The notes under the pieces: generated by a model
Databases searched by the model: none
Told to the model about the DNA's origin: nothing
What the model saw: the letters and a program-made list of their open reading frames with translations, nothing else
Translations under genes and position numbers: made by a program
Part shown: positions 1 to 6,249 of the stretch, piece by piece
How positions within the stretch are numbered: position 1 is the stretch's first letter
Layout: every line of letters begins with the position of its first letter
Origin: Candidatus Saccharimonadota bacterium
GTDB lineage: Bacteria; Patescibacteriota; Saccharimonadia; Saccharimonadales; UBA4665
Direction: 5' to 3'
DNA length: 11,732 nucleotides
Assembly: GCA_028289265.1 (NCBI GenBank)
Contig: JAQGGU010000091.1
Coordinates: 1-11,732 of the forward strand

Positions 1-35
1 AGTATAACCTAAACGCTCGTTACGTACAGCCCCGC

Positions 36-533
36 TTAGCGGTAGTTCGTGAAGCTTACAGGGAAGTCAAAGTCACTTGCCCGCAGTAATTGCATGACGG
101 CTTGAAGATCATCTTTGCTGTTGCTCATGACACGGACGGCGTCGCCTTGGATCTGACTTTTGACCTTAGGGAATTTGTCGCGGATGAGGGCGGTGATTTT
201 TTTGGCTTTTTCCTGGTCAAGACCTTTTTTAAACGGTACTTCTTTGGTAGCTTTCAGGTTGCTTTCGACTACTTCATGACTGGTGTCCAGTATTTTCTGG
301 CTTTGGCCGCGAGCCGCGAGCTTTTTGCGGACAATTTCAAGGATGGTATCTATTTGCCACTCGCCACTACCGGTCACCTTCAAGCCTGTCTTATCAGAAT
401 TAAGCCACTCGATAACCGCGGGGGTGCCTTTAAAATCGTAGCGGCTCTCGATCTCGCGCTCAGTCTGGTCGAAGACATTATTCATCTCGGCCTTGTCGTA
501 TTCGGAGACTGCATCAAAAGAAAAGTTTGCCAT
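36..533 (-). CDS. yajQ: YajQ family (DUF520) nucleotide-binding protein
   Basis: This encodes a 165-residue protein of the YajQ/DUF520 family. The family is made of two ferredoxin-like folds and binds nucleotides; some members bind cyclic di-GMP, and RNA or tRNA binding has also been reported. Visible family features are the N-terminal MANFSFD start, the EIESRYDFKGT segment at about residues 26-36, and the C-terminal DFDFPVSFTNYR ending. The length matches the usual 160-165 residues. The reading frame is open a further 75 codons upstream, but that part has no family similarity and overlaps the divergent gene, so I start at the ATG complementary to 531-533. There is no clear Shine-Dalgarno sequence before that ATG. 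A promoter-like pair (minus-strand -35 TTGCAA at 566-571, -10 TAAGAT at 542-547, spacer 18) would start transcription almost at the ATG, suggesting a leaderless mRNA. Cyclic di-GMP binding here is only a family-level possibility. Confidence 0.93.
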   Translation of the reverse strand: MANFSFDAVSEYDKAEMNNVFDQTEREIESRYDFKGTPAVIEWLNSDKTGLKVTGSGEWQIDTILEIVRKKLAARGQSQKILDTSHEVVESNLKATKEVPFKKGLDQEKAKKITALIRDKFPKVKSQIQGDAVRVMSNSKDDLQAVMQLLRASDFDFPVSFTNYR

Positions 534-541
534 ATACACAT

Positions 542-571
542 ATCTTACGTTGCCAGGCGCCTGTCTTGCAA
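542..571 (-). promoter_or_regulatory. Probable yajQ promoter, near-leaderless
   Basis: Read on the minus strand, TTGCAA (566-571) and TAAGAT (542-547) are separated by 18 bp, a good match to a housekeeping-sigma promoter. Transcription would begin near 535, only about two bases before the yajQ ATG at 533. This agrees with the absence of a Shine-Dalgarno sequence. It is inferred from spacing only. Confidence 0.45.
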
Positions 572-578
572 ACGTAAG
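544..578. promoter_or_regulatory. Inverted repeat in the divergent promoter region, candidate operator
   Basis: The arms CTTACGTT (544-551) and AACGTAAG (571-578) are perfect inverted repeats, extendable by GC/GC with a one-base bulge. A second perfect 10-bp palindrome, CAGGCGCCTG, lies between them at 554-563, slightly off-centre. The element covers the predicted yajQ -10 and -35 boxes, so a bound regulator could block yajQ. It might also affect the divergent gene at 623. If transcription of yajQ starts near 535 the element is not in its mRNA, which favours a DNA-binding site over an RNA hairpin. No regulator is identifiable. Confidence 0.4.
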
Positions 579-622
579 CGTAATGGAGTAGCGTGAAACT
601 ACATAAGTAAGAAAGGTAGTTG

Positions 623-1378
623 ATGAAACGTTTACCTCAAAATATAAGCTTACTCGCGGTATCGGTATTCGCGGTAGGCATCCTTGCCGTAGCCCCCGTC
701 TCGGCGCGTAATGGTGATGACGACACGGCAACAACCACGTCAGTAGAGAGCGAATCATCCTCTGGATCGGGTAGCTCTGGAAGCGGCCGTGACGCTCAAC
801 GTGTCAGGAGCACGGATGAAGACAGTGTGTCGCACACGGAAGTAGAGCATGAAGACGGACATCGTAGCGGCGACGACCATCCGACCACACGTACTAGTGA
901 CCTCAAGGAGCGCGCCCAAAAACTCCTTGCTGCAGAGCGACAGGACAAAAAGGGCAAAAGTGTAGAGGCTCGCCAAAAGTCATGCGAAGCCCGCAAGGAC
1001 TCACTGGTAAAGAAGGGCTCAAACTATAGCCGGAGCGCTACCCGCCACCTTGAAGTATTCAACGGTATTTACACCAAGGTACAAGCATTCCAGGAAGAGA
1101 AGAATCTAAACGTCGCTAATTACGATGCCTTAAAAGCGACGGCCGATGCCAAAAAGGTTGCTGCCGATAGTGCGGTCAAAGCACTGTCTGAATTTGATGT
1201 TGCTATAGACTGTACGGCAGACGATCCTGCCGCAGCCGTGGCCACGCTTAAGACCACGGTGAAAAATGCCAAGGGCGCACTGCATGAATACCGTGTTGCC
1301 ATCAAAGACCTCGTCGCAGCCCTGCGGACCGCTGCAGACAGCGAAGAAGACAATAGTGCATCAACGGAGGCAAACTAA
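623..1378 (+). CDS. Exported helical protein of unknown function
   Basis: This 251-residue protein has a clear Sec signal peptide: basic MKR, a hydrophobic stretch at about residues 9-24, and a likely cleavage site APVSA|RN after residue 28. It is followed by an acidic, Ser/Gly-rich, low-complexity linker (about 29-92), then a charged, Ala/Lys-rich domain predicted to be almost all helix (about 93-240). Only two cysteines remain, C121 and C197, one in each half of the helical domain, so they could form a disulfide outside the membrane. GAAAGG at 611-616, six bases upstream, selects the ATG at 623 over the adjacent TTG at 620. I recognise the architecture as one common among exported proteins of Saccharibacteria and related groups, but no function is known to me. 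The stop codon overlaps the start of the next gene (TAATG), so the two proteins are probably made together. Confidence 0.85.
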   Translation: MKRLPQNISLLAVSVFAVGILAVAPVSARNGDDDTATTTSVESESSSGSGSSGSGRDAQRVRSTDEDSVSHTEVEHEDGHRSGDDHPTTRTSDLKERAQKLLAAERQDKKGKSVEARQKSCEARKDSLVKKGSNYSRSATRHLEVFNGIYTKVQAFQEEKNLNVANYDALKATADAKKVAADSAVKALSEFDVAIDCTADDPAAAVATLKTTVKNAKGALHEYRVAIKDLVAALRTAADSEEDNSASTEAN

Positions 1379-1656
1379 TGCGTGCTCTACATTCCCAGGC
1401 CGGCATCGGCCATATCGTAGTTGTACTCGTCTTGCTCGTCGTAGGTGTGGTCGGTTTCGCCGGTTACAAGGTGGCCAGTAAGAACACGCAGGGGAGCAAT
1501 GATGCGTCCGCTACGGCCTCACCGGAAGTTCCTGACAAGATCTCAACCAAGGCTGATCTAGAGACTACCGGCAAGGCGCTGGATAATTCCAGTACGCAGA
1601 TCGATGGCGGTCTAAACGACAGTGCTCTCGATGATGACCTAAACGACATGCTTTAA
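1378..1656 (+). CDS. Small single-pass membrane protein with acidic tail
   Basis: This 92-residue protein has a short N-terminus (MRALHSQAGIGH), one strongly hydrophobic segment at about residues 12-32 rich in Val, Leu and Gly, and a polar, probably exposed C-terminal part. That part has a Ser/Thr/Ala linker and an Asp-rich end (DDDLNDML). It has no cysteines and no catalytic motif. The start overlaps the previous stop as TAATG and is preceded by a strong ACGGAGG (1364-1370), so it is translationally coupled to the exported helical protein. The GIGH plus hydrophobic run faintly resembles a type IV pilin leader. However, there is no Glu at position +5 after a prepilin cleavage glycine, so I do not call it a pilin. 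The same layout recurs in Saccharibacteria as hypothetical proteins. A strong terminator follows 18 bases downstream. Confidence 0.8.
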   Translation: MRALHSQAGIGHIVVVLVLLVVGVVGFAGYKVASKNTQGSNDASATASPEVPDKISTKADLETTGKALDNSSTQIDGGLNDSALDDDLNDML

Positions 1657-1673
1657 GTAAAACTAGTGTAATA

Positions 1674-1701
1674 AAAAAAGCGGGGAGGTCCCCGCTTTTT
1701 T
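1674..1701. terminator. Bidirectional intrinsic terminator
   Basis: GCGGGG (1680-1685) and CCCCGC (1690-1695) form a stem with a four-base AGGT loop. It is flanked by six A residues on the left and six T residues on the right, so either strand gives a GC stem followed by a U tract. It closes the 623-1656 transcript and, in the other direction, the minus-strand gene at 1700-2065, whose TAA stop lies within the T tract. Confidence 0.92.
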
Positions 1702-2065
1702 AGTTTTCGGAAGAGAATGTGTCTTCAATTGGCAGAATGCCAAAAGCCCGGAGGCGTGATACTTGATGCTGGCGTTTTAGCCCGCGTACCACATCTACGA
1801 ACTCAGACGACCAAAGTGGTATTACCATAGTAGGCTGGCCTTCGCCTTGATCGATATGAATCGTCTCTGGACCGGTGTCCGATGGCAGCGCCTCGATGGT
1901 ACCAACGATAGTACTTACTTCGCGTACCTCTCGACCAAGTGCATCATGTGACCTGGCGGGCGGCAATTCATGTACAGCGTGGATTACGGCCACCTTTTGA
2001 TTTATATGAAGTTCGACTGATTGCTGTGGGCTGGCTCCTGCTGCAAAACTTGTTTCAATAGACAT
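1700..2065 (-). CDS. Hypothetical protein, unrecognised family
   Basis: This gene predicts a 121-residue protein that I do not recognise. It has no signal peptide, membrane segment, cysteine or nucleotide-binding motif. Residues 18-30 (ELHINQKVAVIHA) and about 50-85 read as short beta strands with conserved-looking turns (VGTIEALPSDTG, MVIPLWSSEFVD). They are followed by a helix rich in Arg and Lys (VVRGLKRQHQVSRLRAF), so a small beta-rich soluble domain is plausible. The ATG complementary to 2063-2065 is preceded on the minus strand by AAAAGGA at suitable spacing, which supports both the start and real expression. The gene is alone: it ends at the shared terminator and faces away from the pheS operon. 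The codon composition looks like that of its neighbours. Confidence 0.7.
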   Translation of the reverse strand: MSIETSFAAGASPQQSVELHINQKVAVIHAVHELPPARSHDALGREVREVSTIVGTIEALPSDTGPETIHIDQGEGQPTMVIPLWSSEFVDVVRGLKRQHQVSRLRAFGILPIEDTFSSEN

Positions 2066-2202
2066 TATCTTTTTCCTTTTTACGTTTTATGATGCTTAAG
2101 TTAATAATGCCATACATATCTAAATGTGCTAAGTGTGACTTTGACCACGAATCGACCCCTTATACTCATCTATAAAATTATGCTACTTCTCCGGTAGAAG
2201 GC

Positions 2203-2211
2203 TGGTATACT
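2203..2211 (+). promoter_or_regulatory. Extended -10 promoter of the pheS operon
   Basis: TGGTATACT is a near-perfect extended -10 (TGn plus TATACT). No good -35 box lies 17 bp upstream, which extended -10 promoters tolerate. Transcription should start around 2218-2220, only 3-5 bases before the pheS ATG at 2223. No Shine-Dalgarno sequence is present, consistent with a nearly leaderless mRNA. A 5-bp hairpin-like repeat (CTTCT/AGAAG, 2186-2200) sits just upstream and could be an operator. Confidence 0.55.
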
Positions 2212-2222
2212 AAAACCTAGTT

Positions 2223-3275
2223 ATGCAATTCCAAAATCAGAAGATTTCCGAAACAGCTGAGCTGTTGCAACAAAGGTTTGAGCTGCTTGAGAATAAAGCC
2301 GATATATTAAAAGCCGTCGAGCTACGATCTCTCTATGCGGAGATCCCGACCTTACCGCCAGAAGAGCGGGGAAGCTTTGGAAAAGAAATCAACTTGCTCA
2401 AGCAGGAGCTTGAAGCACTGGTAGCGTCGCACCAAGAGCAAGCGGAAGCCTTGCCGTCCATAGACGTCACGGCGCCATTCGATATCAATGTGCCCGCCGA
2501 TAAACGGCCGCGCCTGTTGACTAGTGACAACGGTACCAAGCACCCCCTGATGGTTGAGCTGGAACGAGTACTGGATATTTTTTACCGTATGGGTTTTACA
2601 GCCGTCGAATCCCGTCAGATAGACGATGATTATCATATGTTCGGCGCTTTGAACTTCCCGGAAGGCCACCCGGCGCGTGATGACTACGATACCTTTATGA
2701 CCGAAGAAGGGCTGATCGCCCCGGCGCACACCTCAACTATGCAGAACCGCATATTGAAGCAACACGCTGGCAATTTAGAAAAAGGCGAGCCTATCGCAGC
2801 TGTCATCCCGGGTCGTGTCTTCCGCAATGAAGACCTAGACGCACGCCACGAGCACACCTTCCACCAGGTAGAAGGTGTGTATGTCGATAAGGGTATTCAT
2901 GCCGGCAATCTCATCGCTACACTTAAGACATTCCTGCAGGAATATTATTCTGATGTTTTAGGGGACAAGCAACTTGAGGTGAAGACCCAGCCTTTCTATT
3001 TCCCGTTCACCGAGCCTTCTTTTGAGTTCGCTCTGAGCTGCCCATTTTGCGATAAGGCAGGTTGTAACGTATGCAGCTATAGCGGTTGGATAGAGCTGCT
3101 TGGCTGCGGTATGATTCATCCTAATGTGCTGCGTGAAGGCGGCATTGACCCTGAAGTGTACACTGGCTTTGCCTGGGGTTTTGGTATCGAACGCCTCGTC
3201 ATGATGAAATACGGGATTGAAGACATCCGCCACTTTGAAAGCGCTAAATTAGATTTCTTGAGGCAATTCAAATGA
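2223..3275 (+). CDS. pheS: Phenylalanine--tRNA ligase alpha subunit
   Basis: This encodes the 350-residue catalytic subunit of PheRS. The enzyme activates Phe with ATP and charges tRNA-Phe in the cytoplasm as an alpha2beta2 tetramer with PheT. The N-terminal 80 or so residues form the expected coiled-coil arm. The class II core then follows: the DDDYHMFGALN and HPARDDYDTF segments (about 134-158), the HTSTMQNRIL substrate loop (169-178), motif 2 GRVFRNEDLDARHEHTFHQVEG (197-218), and motif 3 GFAWGFGIERLVMMKYGI (315-332). An insert with four cysteines (C273, C276, C281, C284; C-x2-C-x4-C-x2-C) precedes GWIELLGCGM and could bind a metal; comparable inserts occur in PheS of some other bacterial phyla. 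The length is normal. There is no ribosome site before the ATG, in line with a promoter 12 bases upstream. The TGA stop overlaps the next ATG. Confidence 0.97.
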   Translation: MQFQNQKISETAELLQQRFELLENKADILKAVELRSLYAEIPTLPPEERGSFGKEINLLKQELEALVASHQEQAEALPSIDVTAPFDINVPADKRPRLLTSDNGTKHPLMVELERVLDIFYRMGFTAVESRQIDDDYHMFGALNFPEGHPARDDYDTFMTEEGLIAPAHTSTMQNRILKQHAGNLEKGEPIAAVIPGRVFRNEDLDARHEHTFHQVEGVYVDKGIHAGNLIATLKTFLQEYYSDVLGDKQLEVKTQPFYFPFTEPSFEFALSCPFCDKAGCNVCSYSGWIELLGCGMIHPNVLREGGIDPEVYTGFAWGFGIERLVMMKYGIEDIRHFESAKLDFLRQFK

Positions 3276-3598
3276 ATTCATTAGACGAACTTATGATTCG
3301 TGCGGAAGAGATCCGCAAGAAGTACGAAGAGCTCAATGCCAAAAATGGAAAAGAGACATGGCGTATACGCGATTATGCCATGGGATTTGCGGGAGATTTT
3401 GGCGACCTGCAAAAACTTGTCATGGCAAAAGAGAATCTGCGTGATATACCGGATGTAGATGCTAAGCTCGGCCATGAACTCGCAGATTGCCTGTGGTCAC
3501 TGCTGGTAATAGCCAATCATTACGGTATAAATCTGGAAAAAGAGTTTGCACACACTATGACAACTATCGAAAACCGTATTGAAGAGAACAACGCATGA
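3272..3598 (+). CDS. MazG-like nucleotide pyrophosphohydrolase
   Basis: This 108-residue all-alpha protein has the MazG-type metal-binding pattern. A first half-motif GDFGDL (residues 41-46) and a second HELADCLW (68-75) are separated by 23 residues, as expected for the ExxE(12-28)ExxD arrangement. The two acidic positions of the first half are Asp instead of Glu (D42, D45), while E69 and D72 are retained. I believe this GDxGD variant recurs in Saccharibacteria relatives, so it is probably functional. Family members hydrolyse NTPs or dNTPs to monophosphates and pyrophosphate, often removing damaged nucleotides. The substrate here is unknown. The gene is inserted between pheS and pheT with ATGA overlaps at both ends. 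GAGG at 3260-3263 gives a ribosome site inside the pheS end, so it must be translated in coupled fashion with both PheRS subunits. Confidence 0.85.
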   Translation: MNSLDELMIRAEEIRKKYEELNAKNGKETWRIRDYAMGFAGDFGDLQKLVMAKENLRDIPDVDAKLGHELADCLWSLLVIANHYGINLEKEFAHTMTTIENRIEENNA

Positions 3599-6159
3599 AA
3601 ATAAGTGTTAATACAATCCGGGACTTGAACCAACAGTATGGTAGCGCAGGGGACCCGGCACCCGAGGGCGTTGATAAACTTGTAGAGAAAATCGGCGCTC
3701 AGCTGGGCGCTGTAGAAGAAGTTATAGAAATCGGCAAAAAGTACGATGGTGTGGTGATTGCGAAGGTTGTCTCCTGCGAACAGCATCCGAATGCTGACCG
3801 TTTGCATGTCTGTACTATTGACGACGGCGGTATTACGCCCGACGTCAATAGGGACGAGAATGGTCTTGTGCAAGTGGTTTGCGGCGCGCCGAATGTTCGG
3901 GCTGGCGTTACGGTAGCATGGCTGCCGCCAGGTGCTACTGTGCCGAGTACGTATGATAGCGATCCGTTTGTGCTGGAAGCCCGCGAACTACGCGGTGTCG
4001 TATCAAATGGTATGCTTGCCAGCCCTAAAGAGCTGGCTATTGGTGATAGCCATGAGGGTTTACTGCTCATTGACGAAGATGTTGAGCCAGGAACGATGTT
4101 TGCTGATAAATATAACCTCCACGGTGATACCATCATCGACATGGAAAACAAGATGTTTACCCACCGTCCTGATTGTTTCGGTTGGCTTGGGGTAGCCCGG
4201 GAAATTGCCGGTATACAAGGAAATTCATACAAAAGCCCGGAATGGTACAGGGTGGATGCTACTGTGCCAGCGGCAACTAGCCAGGAGCTACGGGTAGACG
4301 TGCGCAACGAAATCCCCGAGCTCGTACCGCGTTTCATGGCTCTGCCTATCGCTGGTATCACCGTTAGTCCAAGCCCTGTCTGGTTGCAGATAGAGCTGAG
4401 TAAAGTCGGTATTCGTCCGATCAATAACATCGTCGACCTCACCAACTACTACATGGTACTGACTGGCCAACCCTTGCATGCCTATGACTACGACAAAGTG
4501 CTAGTTCAAGACGAAGGCGCTGACCACGCGACAATCGTCGTACGGAAACCTCAGGCCGGTGAAAGGCTGGAGCTACTCAATGGCAAAGAGATTGAGCCGC
4601 GCAGCGAAGCTATACTTATCGCATCGGTTACAAAAGCTATCGGGCTCGGCGGTGTAATGGGCGGTGCCAATACGGAAGTCGACGCTAATACCAAAAATAT
4701 CATTCTGGAGTGTGCGACTTTTGACATGTACTCTATACGCCGGACATCCATGGCGCATGGTTTGTTCAGCGATGCCGTCACGCGGTTTACCAAAGGTCAG
4801 AGCCCTCTCCAAAACAAGGCTGTACTCGCAAAAATCACCGAAGATATATTAGCAATTTGCAACGGCCAGATTGCCGGTGAAGTCATCGATGATAACCACT
4901 TGTCAGATGAAGTAATGGCGCGGAATTCTCTCTATCCCGACGTAACGGTATCGGCTGATTTCGTGAACGCCCGTCTTGGCCTGAAACTGTCAGTTGAGGA
5001 CATGGCACAGCTCCTTATAAATGCTGAATTTGCTGTCCGTATCGAAAGCGAAAACTTGACGATCCGAGCCCCATTCTGGCGTACTGATATTGAAATCCCC
5101 GAAGACATAGTCGAGGAAATTGGGCGATTGTATGGCTTTGACAAATTACCACTTGAGTTACCGAAGCGTACCAATAAGCCAGCGTCGAAAGACCGTCCAT
5201 TGGAATCAAAAGCTATGATCCGTGACGCGCTTAGCCGAGCTGGTGCCAATGAAGTCCTGACATACAGCTTCGTGCACGGCAACCTACTGGATAAAGTTGG
5301 CCAGGATGCATCAGTGGCCTTCAAGCTCAGTAACGCACTGAGCCCGGACCTGCAGTACTACCGTCTCAGTCTGACGCCGAATCTACTTGATAAAATCCAT
5401 GGCAACATCAAGGCAGGCTACGACGAGGTAGCATTATTTGAAATTGGTAAAGTTCACGGTAAGACGGAAATGGATGAAGGCTTACCGCGTGAGATGGGCC
5501 GCGTCGGCTTTGTACTGGCGGCCACACCGAAAGTAAGCGAGCAAAAGTACGCGGGCGCTCCATACTACCAGGCGCTGAAATACCTGCAGCAACTCTTGCC
5601 AGGTGATGAACAACTGTATACTTTCCGACCGTTACAGGACGCGTCTTTCGAGGGACATGTGTTGTTCGAGCAGATGACCAAGCCATTTGAGCCAAACCGT
5701 TCGGCTTTGGTCTTTTCAGGCAGCATGCTCATAGGCGTCGTTGGCGAATACCGCCCGGCTGTACAAAAAGCCCTTAAGCTGCCTAAATTTTGCGCTGGAT
5801 TCGAGCTGTTTCTGTCATATTTCGAAAAAGCCGAAACTGCACATGAGCCGTACATTCCGCTGCCACGCTTCCCGAAAGTGACCCAGGATATCACTCTTAA
5901 AGTCGCTGCTGAGTGCACATACCAAGAGGTTCATAACACCATGTGGGAGCTTCTCGGGCGCCGCGAAGCCGAAGCATTGCTTGTCACTTTGGCGCCTCTT
6001 GATATCTACCAGCGGCCCGACGATACGGCGCACAAACAGATTACGCTTCGTCTGACCGTCGCGTCTTACGAGAGGACCCTGACTGATACTGAAGTCGGTA
6101 CTCTGCTCGATGCCGCAGCCACAGCAGCGCACGAGCAACTCGGCGCGGAACGATTATAG
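3595..6159 (+). CDS. pheT: Phenylalanine--tRNA ligase beta subunit
   Basis: This 854-residue subunit supplies tRNA binding and editing to PheRS. Domains in order are: a short N-terminal B1 segment; an EMAP-type tRNA-binding OB fold at about 52-165 (HPNADRLHVC, VCGAPNVRAGV, GMLASPKELAIG); the HRPDCFGWLGVAREIA link (190-205); a B3/B4 editing domain at about 225-420; B5 at about 448-520 with the DIEIPEDIVEEIGRLYGF signature; the inactive catalytic-like core at about 525-745; and a C-terminal ferredoxin-fold anticodon-binding domain at about 756-854 (FPKVTQDITLKV, RTLTDTEV). In that last domain the usual Arg of the RD pair is Gln (TQD). It is about 50 residues longer than the E. coli protein, with the extra length spread through loops. 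The start overlaps the previous stop as ATGA, with a weak GAAGAG eight bases upstream. Together with pheS it makes one complete enzyme. Confidence 0.97.
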   Translation: MKISVNTIRDLNQQYGSAGDPAPEGVDKLVEKIGAQLGAVEEVIEIGKKYDGVVIAKVVSCEQHPNADRLHVCTIDDGGITPDVNRDENGLVQVVCGAPNVRAGVTVAWLPPGATVPSTYDSDPFVLEARELRGVVSNGMLASPKELAIGDSHEGLLLIDEDVEPGTMFADKYNLHGDTIIDMENKMFTHRPDCFGWLGVAREIAGIQGNSYKSPEWYRVDATVPAATSQELRVDVRNEIPELVPRFMALPIAGITVSPSPVWLQIELSKVGIRPINNIVDLTNYYMVLTGQPLHAYDYDKVLVQDEGADHATIVVRKPQAGERLELLNGKEIEPRSEAILIASVTKAIGLGGVMGGANTEVDANTKNIILECATFDMYSIRRTSMAHGLFSDAVTRFTKGQSPLQNKAVLAKITEDILAICNGQIAGEVIDDNHLSDEVMARNSLYPDVTVSADFVNARLGLKLSVEDMAQLLINAEFAVRIESENLTIRAPFWRTDIEIPEDIVEEIGRLYGFDKLPLELPKRTNKPASKDRPLESKAMIRDALSRAGANEVLTYSFVHGNLLDKVGQDASVAFKLSNALSPDLQYYRLSLTPNLLDKIHGNIKAGYDEVALFEIGKVHGKTEMDEGLPREMGRVGFVLAATPKVSEQKYAGAPYYQALKYLQQLLPGDEQLYTFRPLQDASFEGHVLFEQMTKPFEPNRSALVFSGSMLIGVVGEYRPAVQKALKLPKFCAGFELFLSYFEKAETAHEPYIPLPRFPKVTQDITLKVAAECTYQEVHNTMWELLGRREAEALLVTLAPLDIYQRPDDTAHKQITLRLTVASYERTLTDTEVGTLLDAAATAAHEQLGAERL

Positions 6160-6164
6160 CGCCG
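6141..6164 (+). other. GC-rich hairpin across the pheT stop codon
   Basis: CGGCGC (6141-6146) and GCGCCG (6159-6164) can form a 6-bp all-GC stem with a 12-base loop that contains the TAG stop. No T tract follows, so it is not a standard intrinsic terminator. It may stabilise the 3' end of the operon transcript or act as a weak pause site. Confidence 0.3.
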
Positions 6165-6211
6165 CAGAAGTAAGTGAATATTTGGATAGTCTGGAGCCAT
6201 GGCCTAGGTTG

Positions 6212-6217
6212 TATACT
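6212..6217 (+). promoter_or_regulatory. Candidate -10 box for the ABC exporter gene
   Basis: TATACT lies 38 bases before the GTG start, and transcription from it would begin near 6224. That leaves a leader of about 26 bases containing GAAGGG (6231-6236). The -35 region is poor. The same TATACT hexamer is found before pheS and the glutaredoxin gene. Confidence 0.35.
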
Positions 6218-6249
6218 TAAAAGAGTTATAGAAGGGATAATGGCGACAC

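Noticed and set aside
90..596. 168-codon plus-strand frame opposite yajQ
   Set aside because: It is a reverse-complement shadow of a well-supported gene, with no ribosome site or recognisable domain.
534..758. Upstream 75-codon extension of the yajQ reading frame
   Set aside because: It has no family similarity, overlaps the divergent exported-protein gene and its ribosome site, and YajQ proteins start at MANFSFD or its equivalent.
1378..1656. Type IV pilin-like leader
   Set aside because: The hydrophobic segment fits, but there is no prepilin cleavage site with Glu at +5 and the protein is very short.
2066..2222. T-box or Phe attenuator leader before pheS
   Set aside because: There is no Phe-rich leader peptide, no T-box core sequence and no terminator hairpin; the best promoter leaves almost no leader.
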